From the NCBI GenBank assembly GCA_028281495.1, contig JANQJU010000020.1, positions 243,468-307,467 of the forward strand: a stretch of DNA of 64,000 nucleotides, in the 5' to 3' direction. The position numbers and the translations under genes are program-made. Numbering within the stretch: the stretch's first letter is position 1; every line of letters starts with the position of its first letter. Below are positions 44,138-52,872 of the stretch, in pieces. The notes under the pieces are model-generated. The model was not told the DNA's origin. It searched no databases and was given only the letters and a program-made list of their open reading frames with translations. The stretch comes from SAR324 cluster bacterium. GTDB lineage: Bacteria; SAR324; NAC60-12.

Positions 44138-46498
44138 CTATTCCTTTTTCGAGCGCCGTATCCGCTGCATGAAGTACAGTGATCCATAGAGCAGAAATGC
44201 GAGGGGATAAAAATAATAAGCAGAGGTTCCGAACGATTGGATGGCATCTAAGAGCTCCTGAGCTTCTTTTTGCTCAAAGACAAAATCGGATACCTTCGTT
44301 TCATAGGCCTCTGCGGTCAACGCCTCCGCTTTCAAGGCAGCTTGGAGGGTGGCCTTTTCTTCCTCGTTCAGCAAAGACACGAGTTTCACAAACTCTTCTT
44401 TGAGTTCCGCCAGTTCCTCAGAGCGTTCATCAAATTCTTTGATGATGGGAGGAACTTTTTCTACAAACAAGTTGATGCTTTCAATTTTTTGATCGGAGGG
44501 AAAATACTTATCATACTGATGTGAGAAGAACTGAGGCCTCATGAACATGAAGGTGACAATCAGAAAGAGCACAGTTTCCCAGGGTTTGTTTCTCACCAGC
44601 ATGAAATTTTGCGAGGCGGAGGTGAAGGCTAACATTCCTAGTGTGCACATTCCAAAAATGAACAAGCCATGCGCCCATCCATCGACTCCAATGAGCAGAA
44701 TCTCAGTATTGAAAATAAACATGAAGGGTAAAATCGCAGTCCGTATGTCATACATGAATCCTTGAAATCCAGTACGAATGGGGTCTGATTTCGCGATGGC
44801 AGCAGCGGCATAAGCTGCAAGGCCCACCGGGGGGGTATCATCTGCTAGGATTCCGAAGTAAAACACAAACAAGTGAGCCGCAATCAAGGGAACCAAAAAT
44901 CCATTGTTGCCACCGACAGTAACGATCACTGGTGCAGTTAAAGACGCCATCACAATGTAATTAGCGGTGGTGGGAAGTCCCATTCCTAAGATCAAGGAAG
45001 CGACGGCAGTGATCAACAATAAGAGGATGATGTTTCCACCAGAAAGCAATTCAATGATGTCATTGATAAGGCCTCCTAATCCCATCGTGACAACCCCAAC
45101 AATGATTCCGGCAGCAGCAGTGGCAACTCCAATCCCGACCATATTTCGGGCACCACTGATGAGGCCGTCTAAGATCTCCATAGCTCCCCCCTTGACCCCC
45201 TCCATTCCGGGCTTGGCATCGTGACCGTGATGATGCACTCCCAACATGGCTTTGATAGGCTGTTGAATGAGCATGATGACGGCCAATAGCAGAATCGCAC
45301 GGAAGGCTGACAATTCAGGGGAGTGACGCAAGACCATCAATTCGAAAATCAGCATGATCAAAGGGATCAGATAATGAATGCCAGATTTGAACGTGCTCCA
45401 CACGTTCGGTAGTTCGTCTCTAGACAGCCCTTTGAGACCCAGCTTCATCGCTTCAAGATGGGTGATGTAAATCAGCCCAATATAAGAGACTAAAGCCGGA
45501 ATCGCCGCTGCTTGAACGACCTCGAAATATTTCAGGTTGGTGTATTCAGCAATGATAAAGGCAGCGGCTCCCATGATCGGTGGCGTGAGCTGCCCATTGG
45601 TACTGGACGCAACTTCGACAGAAGCGGCTTTGTAATCTGGATATCCCACTCGTTTCATTAAGGGAATGGTGAAGGTTCCCGTGGTCACTGTGTTGGCGAT
45701 ACTGGAGCCGGAAATCATCCCTGTGAGCGCGCTCGCTACGACAGAGGCTTTGGCCGGACCACCTCGAAAACGCCCAAGCAACCCAAAGGCCATTTGTACA
45801 AAATATTCACCGCCCCCAGCTTTTTCGAGCATGGCTCCGAATAGTACGAACAGGAAAACAATATTGGCAGAAACATCGAGAGGGACACCATAAATTCCCT
45901 CAGAACTCATCGTGATTTGCCCCATAAACCGATTCACCGAAACGCCTTTAAATGCAATGATTTCCGGCATGTAGGGACCAAAAAAGGCATATAAAATAAA
46001 GACAGAGGCCACAACGGGCAAAGCGGGACCGAGAGCGCGACGGGCTGCTTCTAAAAGTAGAACAATGAGCGTGACACCGATAATGACGTCGCGAGCCAAA
46101 GGTGCCCCCTGACGAGAGCTAAGGCCCAGGTAATCCAGAGAGAGATACAGCACACACAAAGGTGCAATGATGGCGAGCAAATAGTCTATAATTGTGAATC
46201 GATCTTTGGCTCCAAGGATATAGAGCGGGCTGCCTTTTGCGATATTTTTTAAGGTGGGATAACTCAGAAAAGTTAAACAGATCGCAAAGGCAAGGTGGAT
46301 GGTGCGGATGTGAATAGCAGTCAATGTTAAGATGCTTGGTAACGACATTTGAAACAAGGACCAAGCCACTGCCAAAGTCGGAATATAATAGGCTTCGATA
46401 CCAGAGGGATGGCGGGAACCCACCTCCGATTCTAATGCCATATCATGTGCCTCTTGGACCCCCTTTTCATTTTCAAGATCTTCAATAATGTTGGACAT
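44138..46498 (-). CDS. TRAP transporter, fused 4TM-12TM permease
   Basis: Sodium-driven high-affinity uptake permease of the TAXI-TRAP type. The DctQ-like small subunit (about residues 40-150) is fused to the DctM-like large subunit (from about 160), giving 786 residues. Large-subunit hallmarks are GGPAKASVVASALTGMISGS and GMGLPTTANYIVMA. The C-terminal extension (about 680-786) includes a charged coiled coil between membrane segments, unusual for the family. Its receptor is the TAXI protein encoded immediately upstream. Confidence 0.92.
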   Translation of the reverse strand: MSNIIEDLENEKGVQEAHDMALESEVGSRHPSGIEAYYIPTLAVAWSLFQMSLPSILTLTAIHIRTIHLAFAICLTFLSYPTLKNIAKGSPLYILGAKDRFTIIDYLLAIIAPLCVLYLSLDYLGLSSRQGAPLARDVIIGVTLIVLLLEAARRALGPALPVVASVFILYAFFGPYMPEIIAFKGVSVNRFMGQITMSSEGIYGVPLDVSANIVFLFVLFGAMLEKAGGGEYFVQMAFGLLGRFRGGPAKASVVASALTGMISGSSIANTVTTGTFTIPLMKRVGYPDYKAASVEVASSTNGQLTPPIMGAAAFIIAEYTNLKYFEVVQAAAIPALVSYIGLIYITHLEAMKLGLKGLSRDELPNVWSTFKSGIHYLIPLIMLIFELMVLRHSPELSAFRAILLLAVIMLIQQPIKAMLGVHHHGHDAKPGMEGVKGGAMEILDGLISGARNMVGIGVATAAAGIIVGVVTMGLGGLINDIIELLSGGNIILLLLITAVASLILGMGLPTTANYIVMASLTAPVIVTVGGNNGFLVPLIAAHLFVFYFGILADDTPPVGLAAYAAAAIAKSDPIRTGFQGFMYDIRTAILPFMFIFNTEILLIGVDGWAHGLFIFGMCTLGMLAFTSASQNFMLVRNKPWETVLFLIVTFMFMRPQFFSHQYDKYFPSDQKIESINLFVEKVPPIIKEFDERSEELAELKEEFVKLVSLLNEEEKATLQAALKAEALTAEAYETKVSDFVFEQKEAQELLDAIQSFGTSAYYFYPLAFLLYGSLYFMQRIRRSKKE

Positions 46499-46590
46499 GA
46501 TCAGCCTCCCCGTGAGTAGTGATAGTAATGGAAATATCCCCAGACACGACCCTGCCCCTTTGAGCCGTATTATTTTGCATCAGTCAAAAT

Positions 46591-46627
46591 GAAAAAGACC
46601 GCGTCCCCTTTGGTAGCCGCGGCCTTT
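46591..46627 (-). terminator. Rho-independent terminator after the TAXI receptor gene
   Basis: On the minus strand, AAAGGCCGCG pairs with CGCGGTCTTT (10 bp, one G-U) around a 14-nt loop, and TTTTT follows. The arms lie at 46618-46627 and 46594-46603. It sits 13 bp past the receptor stop and before the permease start, so it probably lowers permease expression relative to the receptor. Confidence 0.85.
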
Positions 46628-46639
46628 GAAGTGCAGAAG

Positions 46640-47611
46640 TTACTTCAAGCCGGCTTCCTTGAAGTATTTCATTGCACCGTCATGGAAAGGAGCACTCAAT
46701 CCTTCCAACATGCTTTCTTTAGTCAGCACAGCATAGGCTGGATGCAGTTTTTTGAAATCGTCAAAGTTGTCAAACACTTCTTTGGTGATGGCGTATACGA
46801 CATCTTCACTCACATCGGAAGAGGTCAGGAAGGTCGCTTTGACTCCAAAAGTCGGTACATCGCCGTCATTCATCGCTCCTGGATATTGTCCTACTGGAAT
46901 CTTGGCATTGGCATAGTAGGAAAATTTGTTGAGCACATCCGTCGTGTTGGTGAAAGAAACGAATTGTACTTTTACCCGACCCGCAACCGCTTCTTTGATG
47001 GAACCGTTTGGATGGCCTACAGTGTAAAAATAAGCATCGATTCGGCCATCTTGCAGCATCTTAGAACCTTCAGCGGCTTTCAAACCTTCAGCAGCTCCTA
47101 AATCATCAAAGCCCAGACCGCAGGTGGAAAGAGCATCCTCAGAATTTTTTCGAGTTCCAGAACCCGGGTTCCCTACAGCCACTCGTTTTCCTTTCAGGTC
47201 ATCACAGGTTTTGATGCCAGATTCGGTGGATGCAATGAGTGTGATCGTTTCTGGATGGATGCTGAAAACGCTTCTTACTTTGCTCTGCTTGCCTTTGTCT
47301 TTCCAGTCAGCCATTCCGTTGTAAGCCTGATAGCCACGATCCGATTGAACCACACCAAACTCCAAATCACCTGCCATGATCGCATTCACGTTAAAAACAG
47401 AACCACCCGTGGATTCAACCGTGGCACGGATTTTATAAAGTTTCTTTTTCTTGTTCACCATTTTTGCAATGGCCCCGCCTGTGGGATAGTAGACTCCGGT
47501 AACGCCCCCAGTTCCGATAGTCACATATTGATACTTGGCTGCCCATCCCATTCCGGTGAACAGCATCAAGCAACAGGCTGCTGCCATGGCTGAAATCGCG
47601 ATTTTTTTCAT
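46640..47611 (-). CDS. TAXI-family TRAP solute receptor
   Basis: Periplasmic binding protein of the TAXI group, partner of the fused TRAP permease downstream. Residues 1-24 are a signal peptide (ending GWA). The mature protein begins with KYQYVTIGTGGVTGVYYPTG, the family hallmark, and has KGKRVAVGNPGSGT. Length 323 residues is normal. The ligand is unknown; TAXI systems are thought to take up glutamate or related organic acids in the few studied cases. An intergenic terminator before the permease suggests the receptor is made in excess. Confidence 0.93.
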   Translation of the reverse strand: MKKIAISAMAAACCLMLFTGMGWAAKYQYVTIGTGGVTGVYYPTGGAIAKMVNKKKKLYKIRATVESTGGSVFNVNAIMAGDLEFGVVQSDRGYQAYNGMADWKDKGKQSKVRSVFSIHPETITLIASTESGIKTCDDLKGKRVAVGNPGSGTRKNSEDALSTCGLGFDDLGAAEGLKAAEGSKMLQDGRIDAYFYTVGHPNGSIKEAVAGRVKVQFVSFTNTTDVLNKFSYYANAKIPVGQYPGAMNDGDVPTFGVKATFLTSSDVSEDVVYAITKEVFDNFDDFKKLHPAYAVLTKESMLEGLSAPFHDGAMKYFKEAGLK

Positions 47612-47687
47612 AGTTCCTCCTTATCCATAAAAGAAAATTTTCTTTCCAAACCAAAACGTTTTCGAGCAAACGCTCACTACAGTCGAA

Positions 47688-47716
47688 CACCTACCGAGGC
47701 CATTCTGGTTTGTCAA
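47688..47716 (-). promoter_or_regulatory. Candidate sigma-70 promoter for the TAXI-TRAP operon
   Basis: On the minus strand, TTGACA (47711-47716) is separated by 17 bp from TAGGTG (47688-47693). The -35 matches consensus and the -10 is partial. Transcription would start near 47681, about 70 nt before the receptor gene. Confidence 0.5.
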
Positions 47717-47880
47717 GCATGAATGCCCCTCAGCTAAGTTGAGGTTCTCACAGGGAAAATTAAGTGGTGGAGCTACTTCGAATAGTGTGCTTCTGGGGTA
47801 GGAACGAGCTTACTTTATAGGTAAATGGAGTGGCATGAATTGAAACGGATCAGAAACCAGGGAGTGTGTCTGTTGGAAAG

Positions 47881-48423
47881 CTATTCCCCACGAACGGAAC
47901 GTGCCATGATCCAATCCCGCTGAGGATCGTTTCCTAAAACAAAAGTGTGCTCGCCCATGATTTCGAAATCCCATTTTTTGTAAAACTGCTGGGCATTGAC
48001 ATTGTATTCCCACACTCCCAACCAAACGTGTGTGGCTTGAGAATCCAACGCTGCCTCCAAGCAGGCTTTCATCAAAATGCTTCCGATGCCACGCTTGTGA
48101 AATTGGGAATGGACGTAAATTCGGTGAATCTCCAGAGATTGGGTAGCGGGGACACAAGCAGGCGTTTTTCCCTGCTTGAGTTGGGTGTAGCCTGCCATGG
48201 TATCACCCACATACACCACGTAAAAGGTTTGGTTCGGGTCGGCAAGGTCCGAGGCCAGTTTGCTTTCCGAGAGGTGGGTCTTGACATACAGTTGCATGTC
48301 TTCTGGGGTATTGTCTTTAGCAAAAGTTTCGATAAAGGTCGTTTTGACTAACTCTAGCAGGGGAATGACCTCTTTTGAGGTGGCTTGCCGAAGGGTAGGT
48401 TGAAGGGAATCTGCTGAATCCAT
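47881..48423 (-). CDS. GNAT-family N-acetyltransferase
   Basis: Single-domain acetyltransferase of 180 residues. I use the ATG at 48423 because AGGAG lies upstream. A longer frame from 48489 would overlap the divergent gene start. The acetyl-CoA loop is SQFHKRGIGSILM, and the segment WLGVWEYNVNAQQFYKKWDF is typical of a GNAT C-terminus. The substrate is unknown; related members act on polyamines, amino acids or protein N-termini. It is divergent from the DUF4269 gene. Confidence 0.82.
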   Translation of the reverse strand: MDSADSLQPTLRQATSKEVIPLLELVKTTFIETFAKDNTPEDMQLYVKTHLSESKLASDLADPNQTFYVVYVGDTMAGYTQLKQGKTPACVPATQSLEIHRIYVHSQFHKRGIGSILMKACLEAALDSQATHVWLGVWEYNVNAQQFYKKWDFEIMGEHTFVLGNDPQRDWIMARSVRGE

Positions 48424-48505
48424 AGTGGCTTGAACTCCTATCTGTAAAACAATTGCTGTAGAACACTTGTACTTGAGGCAAACTCTCAAATTGAAAGGAA
48501 TGCGA

Positions 48506-49090
48506 ATGCATCGATCTCAAGATTGGCATGACATTGCCTATCTCCAAAAAGGTACCGTTCGTCAACAAGAAACCTATCACTTATTAAAGGAACATCGAAT
48601 TTTGCAAATTTTGCAACATTTTGATCCGGTCTTGGTGGGAACCGTTCCGATTGAGATCGATGTGGCAAATAGTGATCTCGATATCATCTGTGAAATCCAA
48701 GAATCCTGGATCTTTGAGCGTTGTGTGCGTTCTGCATTCCAACACTTGCCTGGTTTTCAATTTCGAAATGTGACGATCCACGGAGTGCATAGCTGCATTG
48801 CAAATTTCGATATTGAATCCTTTCCGATTGAGCTGTTTGGACAGCCGATTCCTGTCCGACAACAGAATGCGTATCGGCATATGGAAATTGAAGCGCGTTT
48901 GCTCATTTGGGCCGGTGAACCGGCCCGTGAAGCAATCCGAGAATTGAAATGCAATGGACTCAAGACCGAACCCGCGTTTGCACAATATTTTGGTATTCCC
49001 GGTGACCCCTATCAAACTTTGCTCGACTGGGCGACGCTTCCCGAAGAAAAGTTACATGCCCGCATTTCTCGAAAGAAGAGTAATGGCTAG
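48506..49090 (+). CDS. DUF4269-like protein (nucleotidyltransferase-like)
   Basis: About 194 residues. I place the start at the ATG at 48506, with AAAGGA six bases upstream. Longer frames begin at TTG 48467 and at ATG 48500. The segment VGTVPIEIDVANSDLDIICE resembles a nucleotidyltransferase core with paired acidic residues. The rest is consistent with DUF4269, a family with that fold and no set function. It ends 1 bp before the stop of the convergent DUF1127 gene. Confidence 0.6.
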   Translation: MHRSQDWHDIAYLQKGTVRQQETYHLLKEHRILQILQHFDPVLVGTVPIEIDVANSDLDIICEIQESWIFERCVRSAFQHLPGFQFRNVTIHGVHSCIANFDIESFPIELFGQPIPVRQQNAYRHMEIEARLLIWAGEPAREAIRELKCNGLKTEPAFAQYFGIPGDPYQTLLDWATLPEEKLHARISRKKSNG

Positions 49091-49091
49091 T

Positions 49092-49331
49092 TTAGTTGCA
49101 ATACTTGCCCTTGATCCAAAAAGGTTTTTCACATTCTTCTGAGATTTGTTCACGAGTCAGACCGATATCGACCAGTAGACGATCACTCATTTGCATCAAG
49201 GTTTTACGCTGATTGATGCGGTGGGACCAAACAGAAACCGTTTGGAACCAATGAAATCCAAGAGGGGACGGAAATTTGTTGTGAAAAACACTAGAGTGTG
49301 TAGTTTGAGAAGTGGCATAAATTTCACTCAT
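49092..49331 (-). CDS. DUF1127-domain protein
   Basis: A 79-residue protein whose C-terminal half, INQRKTLMQMSDRLLVDIGL, is the DUF1127 (YjiS-like) motif with basic and hydrophobic residues. Some members in alphaproteobacteria act in RNA and phosphate-related regulation, but none is established for this one. It has an excellent ribosome site (CAGGAGG, 5 bp before ATG) and a TATAAT at 49353-49358 on its strand, 22 bp upstream of the start codon. That leaves a very short leader if used as a promoter. Confidence 0.75.
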   Translation of the reverse strand: MSEIYATSQTTHSSVFHNKFPSPLGFHWFQTVSVWSHRINQRKTLMQMSDRLLVDIGLTREQISEECEKPFWIKGKYCN

Positions 49332-49451
49332 ATTGACCTCCTGATTCGGAAGATTATAATCGAATGGGGTGATGATGAATCGGATAGGTAAATTTTAACG
49401 AGGCCCGCTCAGAGAGTCCAATAACTAAACCTTATCCTTTCCATTCGTGCG

Positions 49452-50357
49452 ATGAATCTTTACCAATTTGATATGAATCTGTTGGTCATCTTCGATATGA
49501 TCTACACAGAACGGCACCTGACCCGTGCCGGAGAAAAGCTCCGTTTGAGCCAGCCGGCTATGAGTCAAGCGTTGGGACGCTTGCGAGATATGTTTGAAGA
49601 TCCGTTGTTTGTCAGGGCAGGCAAACAGATGACTCCCACGGCCCGAGCTAAGTTGATTGCTCCACAGATCAAGCAAGTGTTGCATCTTGCGGAACAAACG
49701 TTGATGGACCGAGGAGATTTTGATCCACAGACATCCACCCGTACTTTCACAATTGCCATGAGTGATTATACGGAGTTGGTGTTGCTTCCGAAGTTGTTTC
49801 GGCGTTTACAGAAGGTTGCGCCCCAAGTGCGGATCAAATGCAAGCACCTGCATGATCGGGATTATCAATCGGCAATGGATCAGAATTTTGCCGATCTGAT
49901 GTTGGGGTGTGTCTTGGATTTTGGAGCAAATGTGTACCAACAAAGCTTGTTCAAGGATCATGAGGTGGTCGTGGTGAATGCGGACAGCCAAATCGTGAAC
50001 CAGACTTTAAGCCCCGAAGCCTTTGTTGCGTTGAAGCACTGCCAGTTTCGTCTGATCGAAACCGAGAATCGGGAGATTGACGTAGAACTCGAAAAAGTGG
50101 GGCTGCAACGGGAAGTGGTGTTGGAAGTGCAACATGAATTGGTTTTGCCATTGGTGCTTAGAGATAATGATATTGTGGTGAACTTGCCCAAGCGAATGGC
50201 CCAAGTGTATGCTGAGTTTTTACCTTTAGCTATTTTGCCGCTGCCCCTAGAAACCCCTTTCTTTGAGATCAAACAACACTGGCATGAGCGGGATCATGAA
50301 GATCCGGCCCATCAATGGTTTCGAAGTGAAGTGAAGGCGTTGGCTGAGGATTTATGA
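49452..50357 (+). CDS. LysR-family transcriptional regulator
   Basis: A 301-residue regulator. The winged helix-turn-helix at residues 8-66 reads RHLTRAGEKLRLSQPAMSQ and LGRLRDMFEDPLFVRAG. An effector-binding domain follows (about 90-300) with the usual two-lobe pattern. Its gene ends 10 bp before the M50/HlyD gene and runs in the same direction, so the two are probably one transcript. That is less usual than divergent arrangement and suggests LysR is part of the system next door. Confidence 0.88.
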   Translation: MNLYQFDMNLLVIFDMIYTERHLTRAGEKLRLSQPAMSQALGRLRDMFEDPLFVRAGKQMTPTARAKLIAPQIKQVLHLAEQTLMDRGDFDPQTSTRTFTIAMSDYTELVLLPKLFRRLQKVAPQVRIKCKHLHDRDYQSAMDQNFADLMLGCVLDFGANVYQQSLFKDHEVVVVNADSQIVNQTLSPEAFVALKHCQFRLIETENREIDVELEKVGLQREVVLEVQHELVLPLVLRDNDIVVNLPKRMAQVYAEFLPLAILPLPLETPFFEIKQHWHERDHEDPAHQWFRSEVKALAEDL

Positions 50358-50367
50358 GTGAGGTGTT

Positions 50368-52431
50368 ATGAGTGCAGTACCCGCATTGCGTTCGGATTTG
50401 GTGATCAAGGAACAAATCGTCCAGAAAGTCAAAGGCTACATTTTCAAAGATCCCATCAAGCAGGCGTATTACCGGTTTGAAGCTGAAGAACATTTTGTGC
50501 TCACACACTTGGATGGAAAACGCACCGCCGCAAATGTTGCGGCACTCTATAATCAAGAGTTCAATGATGAATTGACCGGACGGGATATTCAGGAGTTTAT
50601 TGTCTCCGTGCGGTCGATGCAGTTGTTTGAAAAGACGGCTGCGGAGCAAAACACCTATCTTTATGAAAAGTTGAAAGAGCAGCGACGCAGTCGCATTCTG
50701 CAAGCCCAAGGATCGATTCTATACTTCCGGTTCAGCTTTTGGGATCCGGATCAGTTTTTTAATAAAGTGATGCCATACATCCGTTGGATTTGGGCACCGT
50801 GGTGTGTGGTTGTGATGAATCTGTTCATGGCCGTGGGGTTGATTCTCTTGATGCAGAATTATGAAATCATCCAAGTGGGAGTGGACAATTTTTTCAACTT
50901 CTTGACCCAGGATTTGAAATCTTTTTTTATTCTCTGGATTACCGTTTTAAGCACCATTGCTATTCACGAATTGGGACATGGACTCACCTGCAAACGTTTT
51001 GGGGGAGAGTGTCATGAGATTGGGTTTTTGTTCATGTTTTTCAATCCGTGCATGTATGCCAATGTGAACGATGCGTGGTTGTTCAGTGAAAAACGTCATC
51101 GTTTGTTTGTAACCTTTGCAGGGGTTTATATCGAATGCATCGTGGGATTCATTGCTATGTATTTATGGATGTTCACGCAGCCTGGATCGTTGGTGAACAT
51201 TTTGTCGTTTCAGGTGGTGATCGTGGCCTTTTTTTCCGCGATCTTCATGAACTTCAATCCACTGATGAAATTTGATGGCTATTTTGCATTGAGCGATGCG
51301 TTGAACATGCCCAACCTGAGAGGGCGTTCTCAAGGTTATGTGAAATACCTCATCCAATCGAAAATTTTTCGGCTGGAGCGAGAGTTTGACTATCTCAGCC
51401 GCTATGAACAATGGGTCTTAGGTCTCTATGGAATTTCGGTCGTGGTTTATCTGACGTATTTCATGTCAACCATCGCTATCGTGATCGGTGGTATGATGAT
51501 TGATAAGTTTGGTAAAGCCATAGGCGGCATGCTGACTGCTTTGCTTGTTTATAAAGTGTTGGGACCCTTGGTGAAAAAATTTTTTGGATTCCTGAAGGTG
51601 CTTATGATTGAGAAAAAAGCGTTTTTGGCTCGAAAGTCAGTGCGTGCTACAGGGGCGACCCTCCTGGTGGCAATTTTGGGTATCTGTACATTTTATCCGT
51701 TTTCATTCCGCTTGGAGTTTGAAAGTTCAATTGAACCGGTCCGGGAAACGGTCCTCCGCACTTTGGAGTCTGGGTATGTAGTCGCCTTGCCCCACCCTCA
51801 CCAACTGGTTTTTGAAGAAGGCGATGTGATGCTGCGCCTTAAAAATGACCATCTCGAACAAAAGCAGAAAAATCTAAAATTGGATCTCCAGAGCAATGAA
51901 ATGCAGTCCCACCATGCACTGGCTGAAGGGGAAACCACCGAGCTGCTCAAATTGCAAGAACTGCGAAAAAAACTAGAAAAAGAAGCGCTCGACTTAGAAC
52001 GTCGTCATCAAAATCTGACTTTAGCCGCTCCCCATTCCGGAGTGCTGGAACAAGACTTATCGGCTTGGGAACATACGAGTTTGGCGCAAGGTACCGAATT
52101 GGCAAGGTTGGTCGATCCCTCCGTATATAAGGCCACATTTGATGTGCAAGAACGTGACATGGAAGGCGTGTCAGAAGGCACGAAAGCGTATCTCTCCTTA
52201 GAAGCACAACCTTGGCATTTGTTTTATGGGGAAGTCACTAAAATTGCAGTAGCCCATAAAGCTGAAGAAGTGATGCGAAAGTATCAGGTCACCGTGGCCT
52301 TCCCCAATGAAGGTTCTGCTCTACGAGCGGGTATGGAAGGTGACGTATTGCTGGATCTGGGTACCGCAACCGTAGTTCAACGAATTGCCCGATGGTTCCA
52401 AAAAACAATTCGACTGGATTTACAATTTTAA
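50368..52431 (+). CDS. PqqD-like/M50 metalloprotease/HlyD-like membrane fusion protein
   Basis: 687 residues with three parts. Residues about 20-95 resemble a PqqD-like domain. Residues 150-430 are a multipass membrane site-2 protease region: zinc motif HELGH at 200-204 and the third ligand Asp303 in NPLMKFDGYF. From about 445 a membrane segment leads to an HlyD-like adaptor part, with a coiled-coil hairpin (540-580) and beta-barrel pieces (LAAPHSGVLEQD). The layout suggests a membrane protease that also links to a periplasmic conduit. The next gene encodes a likely secreted repeat protein, followed by an adaptor and TolC-type factor. The protease and fusion parts are clear; the PqqD call is moderate. 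The start is behind GAGG. Confidence 0.85.
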   Translation: MSAVPALRSDLVIKEQIVQKVKGYIFKDPIKQAYYRFEAEEHFVLTHLDGKRTAANVAALYNQEFNDELTGRDIQEFIVSVRSMQLFEKTAAEQNTYLYEKLKEQRRSRILQAQGSILYFRFSFWDPDQFFNKVMPYIRWIWAPWCVVVMNLFMAVGLILLMQNYEIIQVGVDNFFNFLTQDLKSFFILWITVLSTIAIHELGHGLTCKRFGGECHEIGFLFMFFNPCMYANVNDAWLFSEKRHRLFVTFAGVYIECIVGFIAMYLWMFTQPGSLVNILSFQVVIVAFFSAIFMNFNPLMKFDGYFALSDALNMPNLRGRSQGYVKYLIQSKIFRLEREFDYLSRYEQWVLGLYGISVVVYLTYFMSTIAIVIGGMMIDKFGKAIGGMLTALLVYKVLGPLVKKFFGFLKVLMIEKKAFLARKSVRATGATLLVAILGICTFYPFSFRLEFESSIEPVRETVLRTLESGYVVALPHPHQLVFEEGDVMLRLKNDHLEQKQKNLKLDLQSNEMQSHHALAEGETTELLKLQELRKKLEKEALDLERRHQNLTLAAPHSGVLEQDLSAWEHTSLAQGTELARLVDPSVYKATFDVQERDMEGVSEGTKAYLSLEAQPWHLFYGEVTKIAVAHKAEEVMRKYQVTVAFPNEGSALRAGMEGDVLLDLGTATVVQRIARWFQKTIRLDLQF

Positions 52432-52543
52432 TTACTTCTCTTGGTTTTTCTCCACAGACATATCGAGTCCTCCTCAAATCTCTTATTTTCTCTAGCTATG
52501 GAATGAGCGTGAGCCGTGCATCTACTAAGCTGCATGGGAAACG

Positions 52544-52633
52544 GGTTCACAATCGTTCAATTTTAGGTTCATGAACGGTTCACGGTGATCATGAAGGGGT
52601 TTCGGACGCTGTGATGAACACGGTTCATGGTTC
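52544..52633. promoter_or_regulatory. Palindromic GGTTCA/TGAAC cluster, candidate upstream activator sites
   Basis: GGTTCA occurs four times and TGAAC in the opposite sense. Two symmetrical sites stand out. TGAAC-G-GTTCA is centred near 52577, overlapping the perfect palindrome GTTCATGAAC at 52567-52576. ATGAAC-ACG-GTTCAT lies at 52614-52628. They are about 44 bp apart and about 180-230 bp upstream of the expected start site, the usual place for sigma-54 enhancer sites. Confidence 0.6.
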
Positions 52634-52776
52634 TGGAATCTGGTCCGATTGTATGAATTTGATAAGAAATTAAAATTTTTTTAATAATTTTGATAAAAAT
52701 AATCGTATGAAATTAAAACGTTTTTCAAACGAATGATATAAAAAATCTATAACTGTACGTTGGGAAAAAATGTTTC

Positions 52777-52792
52777 TGGTACACGCATTGCC
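52777..52792 (+). promoter_or_regulatory. Sigma-54-type (-24/-12) promoter
   Basis: Reads TGGTACACGCATTGCC. The GG of the -24 element and the GC of the -12 element are separated by exactly the required spacing, and only the fourth base of TGGCAC departs from consensus in the -24 core. Transcription would start near 52803, about 70 nt before the ATG at 52873. A sigma-54-type activator gene lies downstream in the same locus. Confidence 0.7.
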
Positions 52793-52872
52793 TTAAGGAA
52801 AAGTGGCGCCTAGAAAATGAACGGCTGTGTCAGCAGCCTCCCTACCCATCACTTTGAACATGGAGACGTGTT

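Larger units (their letters stand above)
52432..52872. other. Regulatory gap before the repeat-protein gene
   Basis: This 441-bp interval has no coding frame I trust. It holds palindromic upstream sites near 52544-52633, an AT-rich stretch near 52660-52770 that could favour DNA bending, and a sigma-54-type promoter at 52777-52792 (separate entries). The layout matches promoters controlled by enhancer-binding activators. Confidence 0.7.

Noticed and set aside
47810..48157. Alternative-frame minus-strand ORF overlapping the GNAT gene
   Set aside because: The GNAT frame has the acetyl-CoA loop and a ribosome site. This one has neither.
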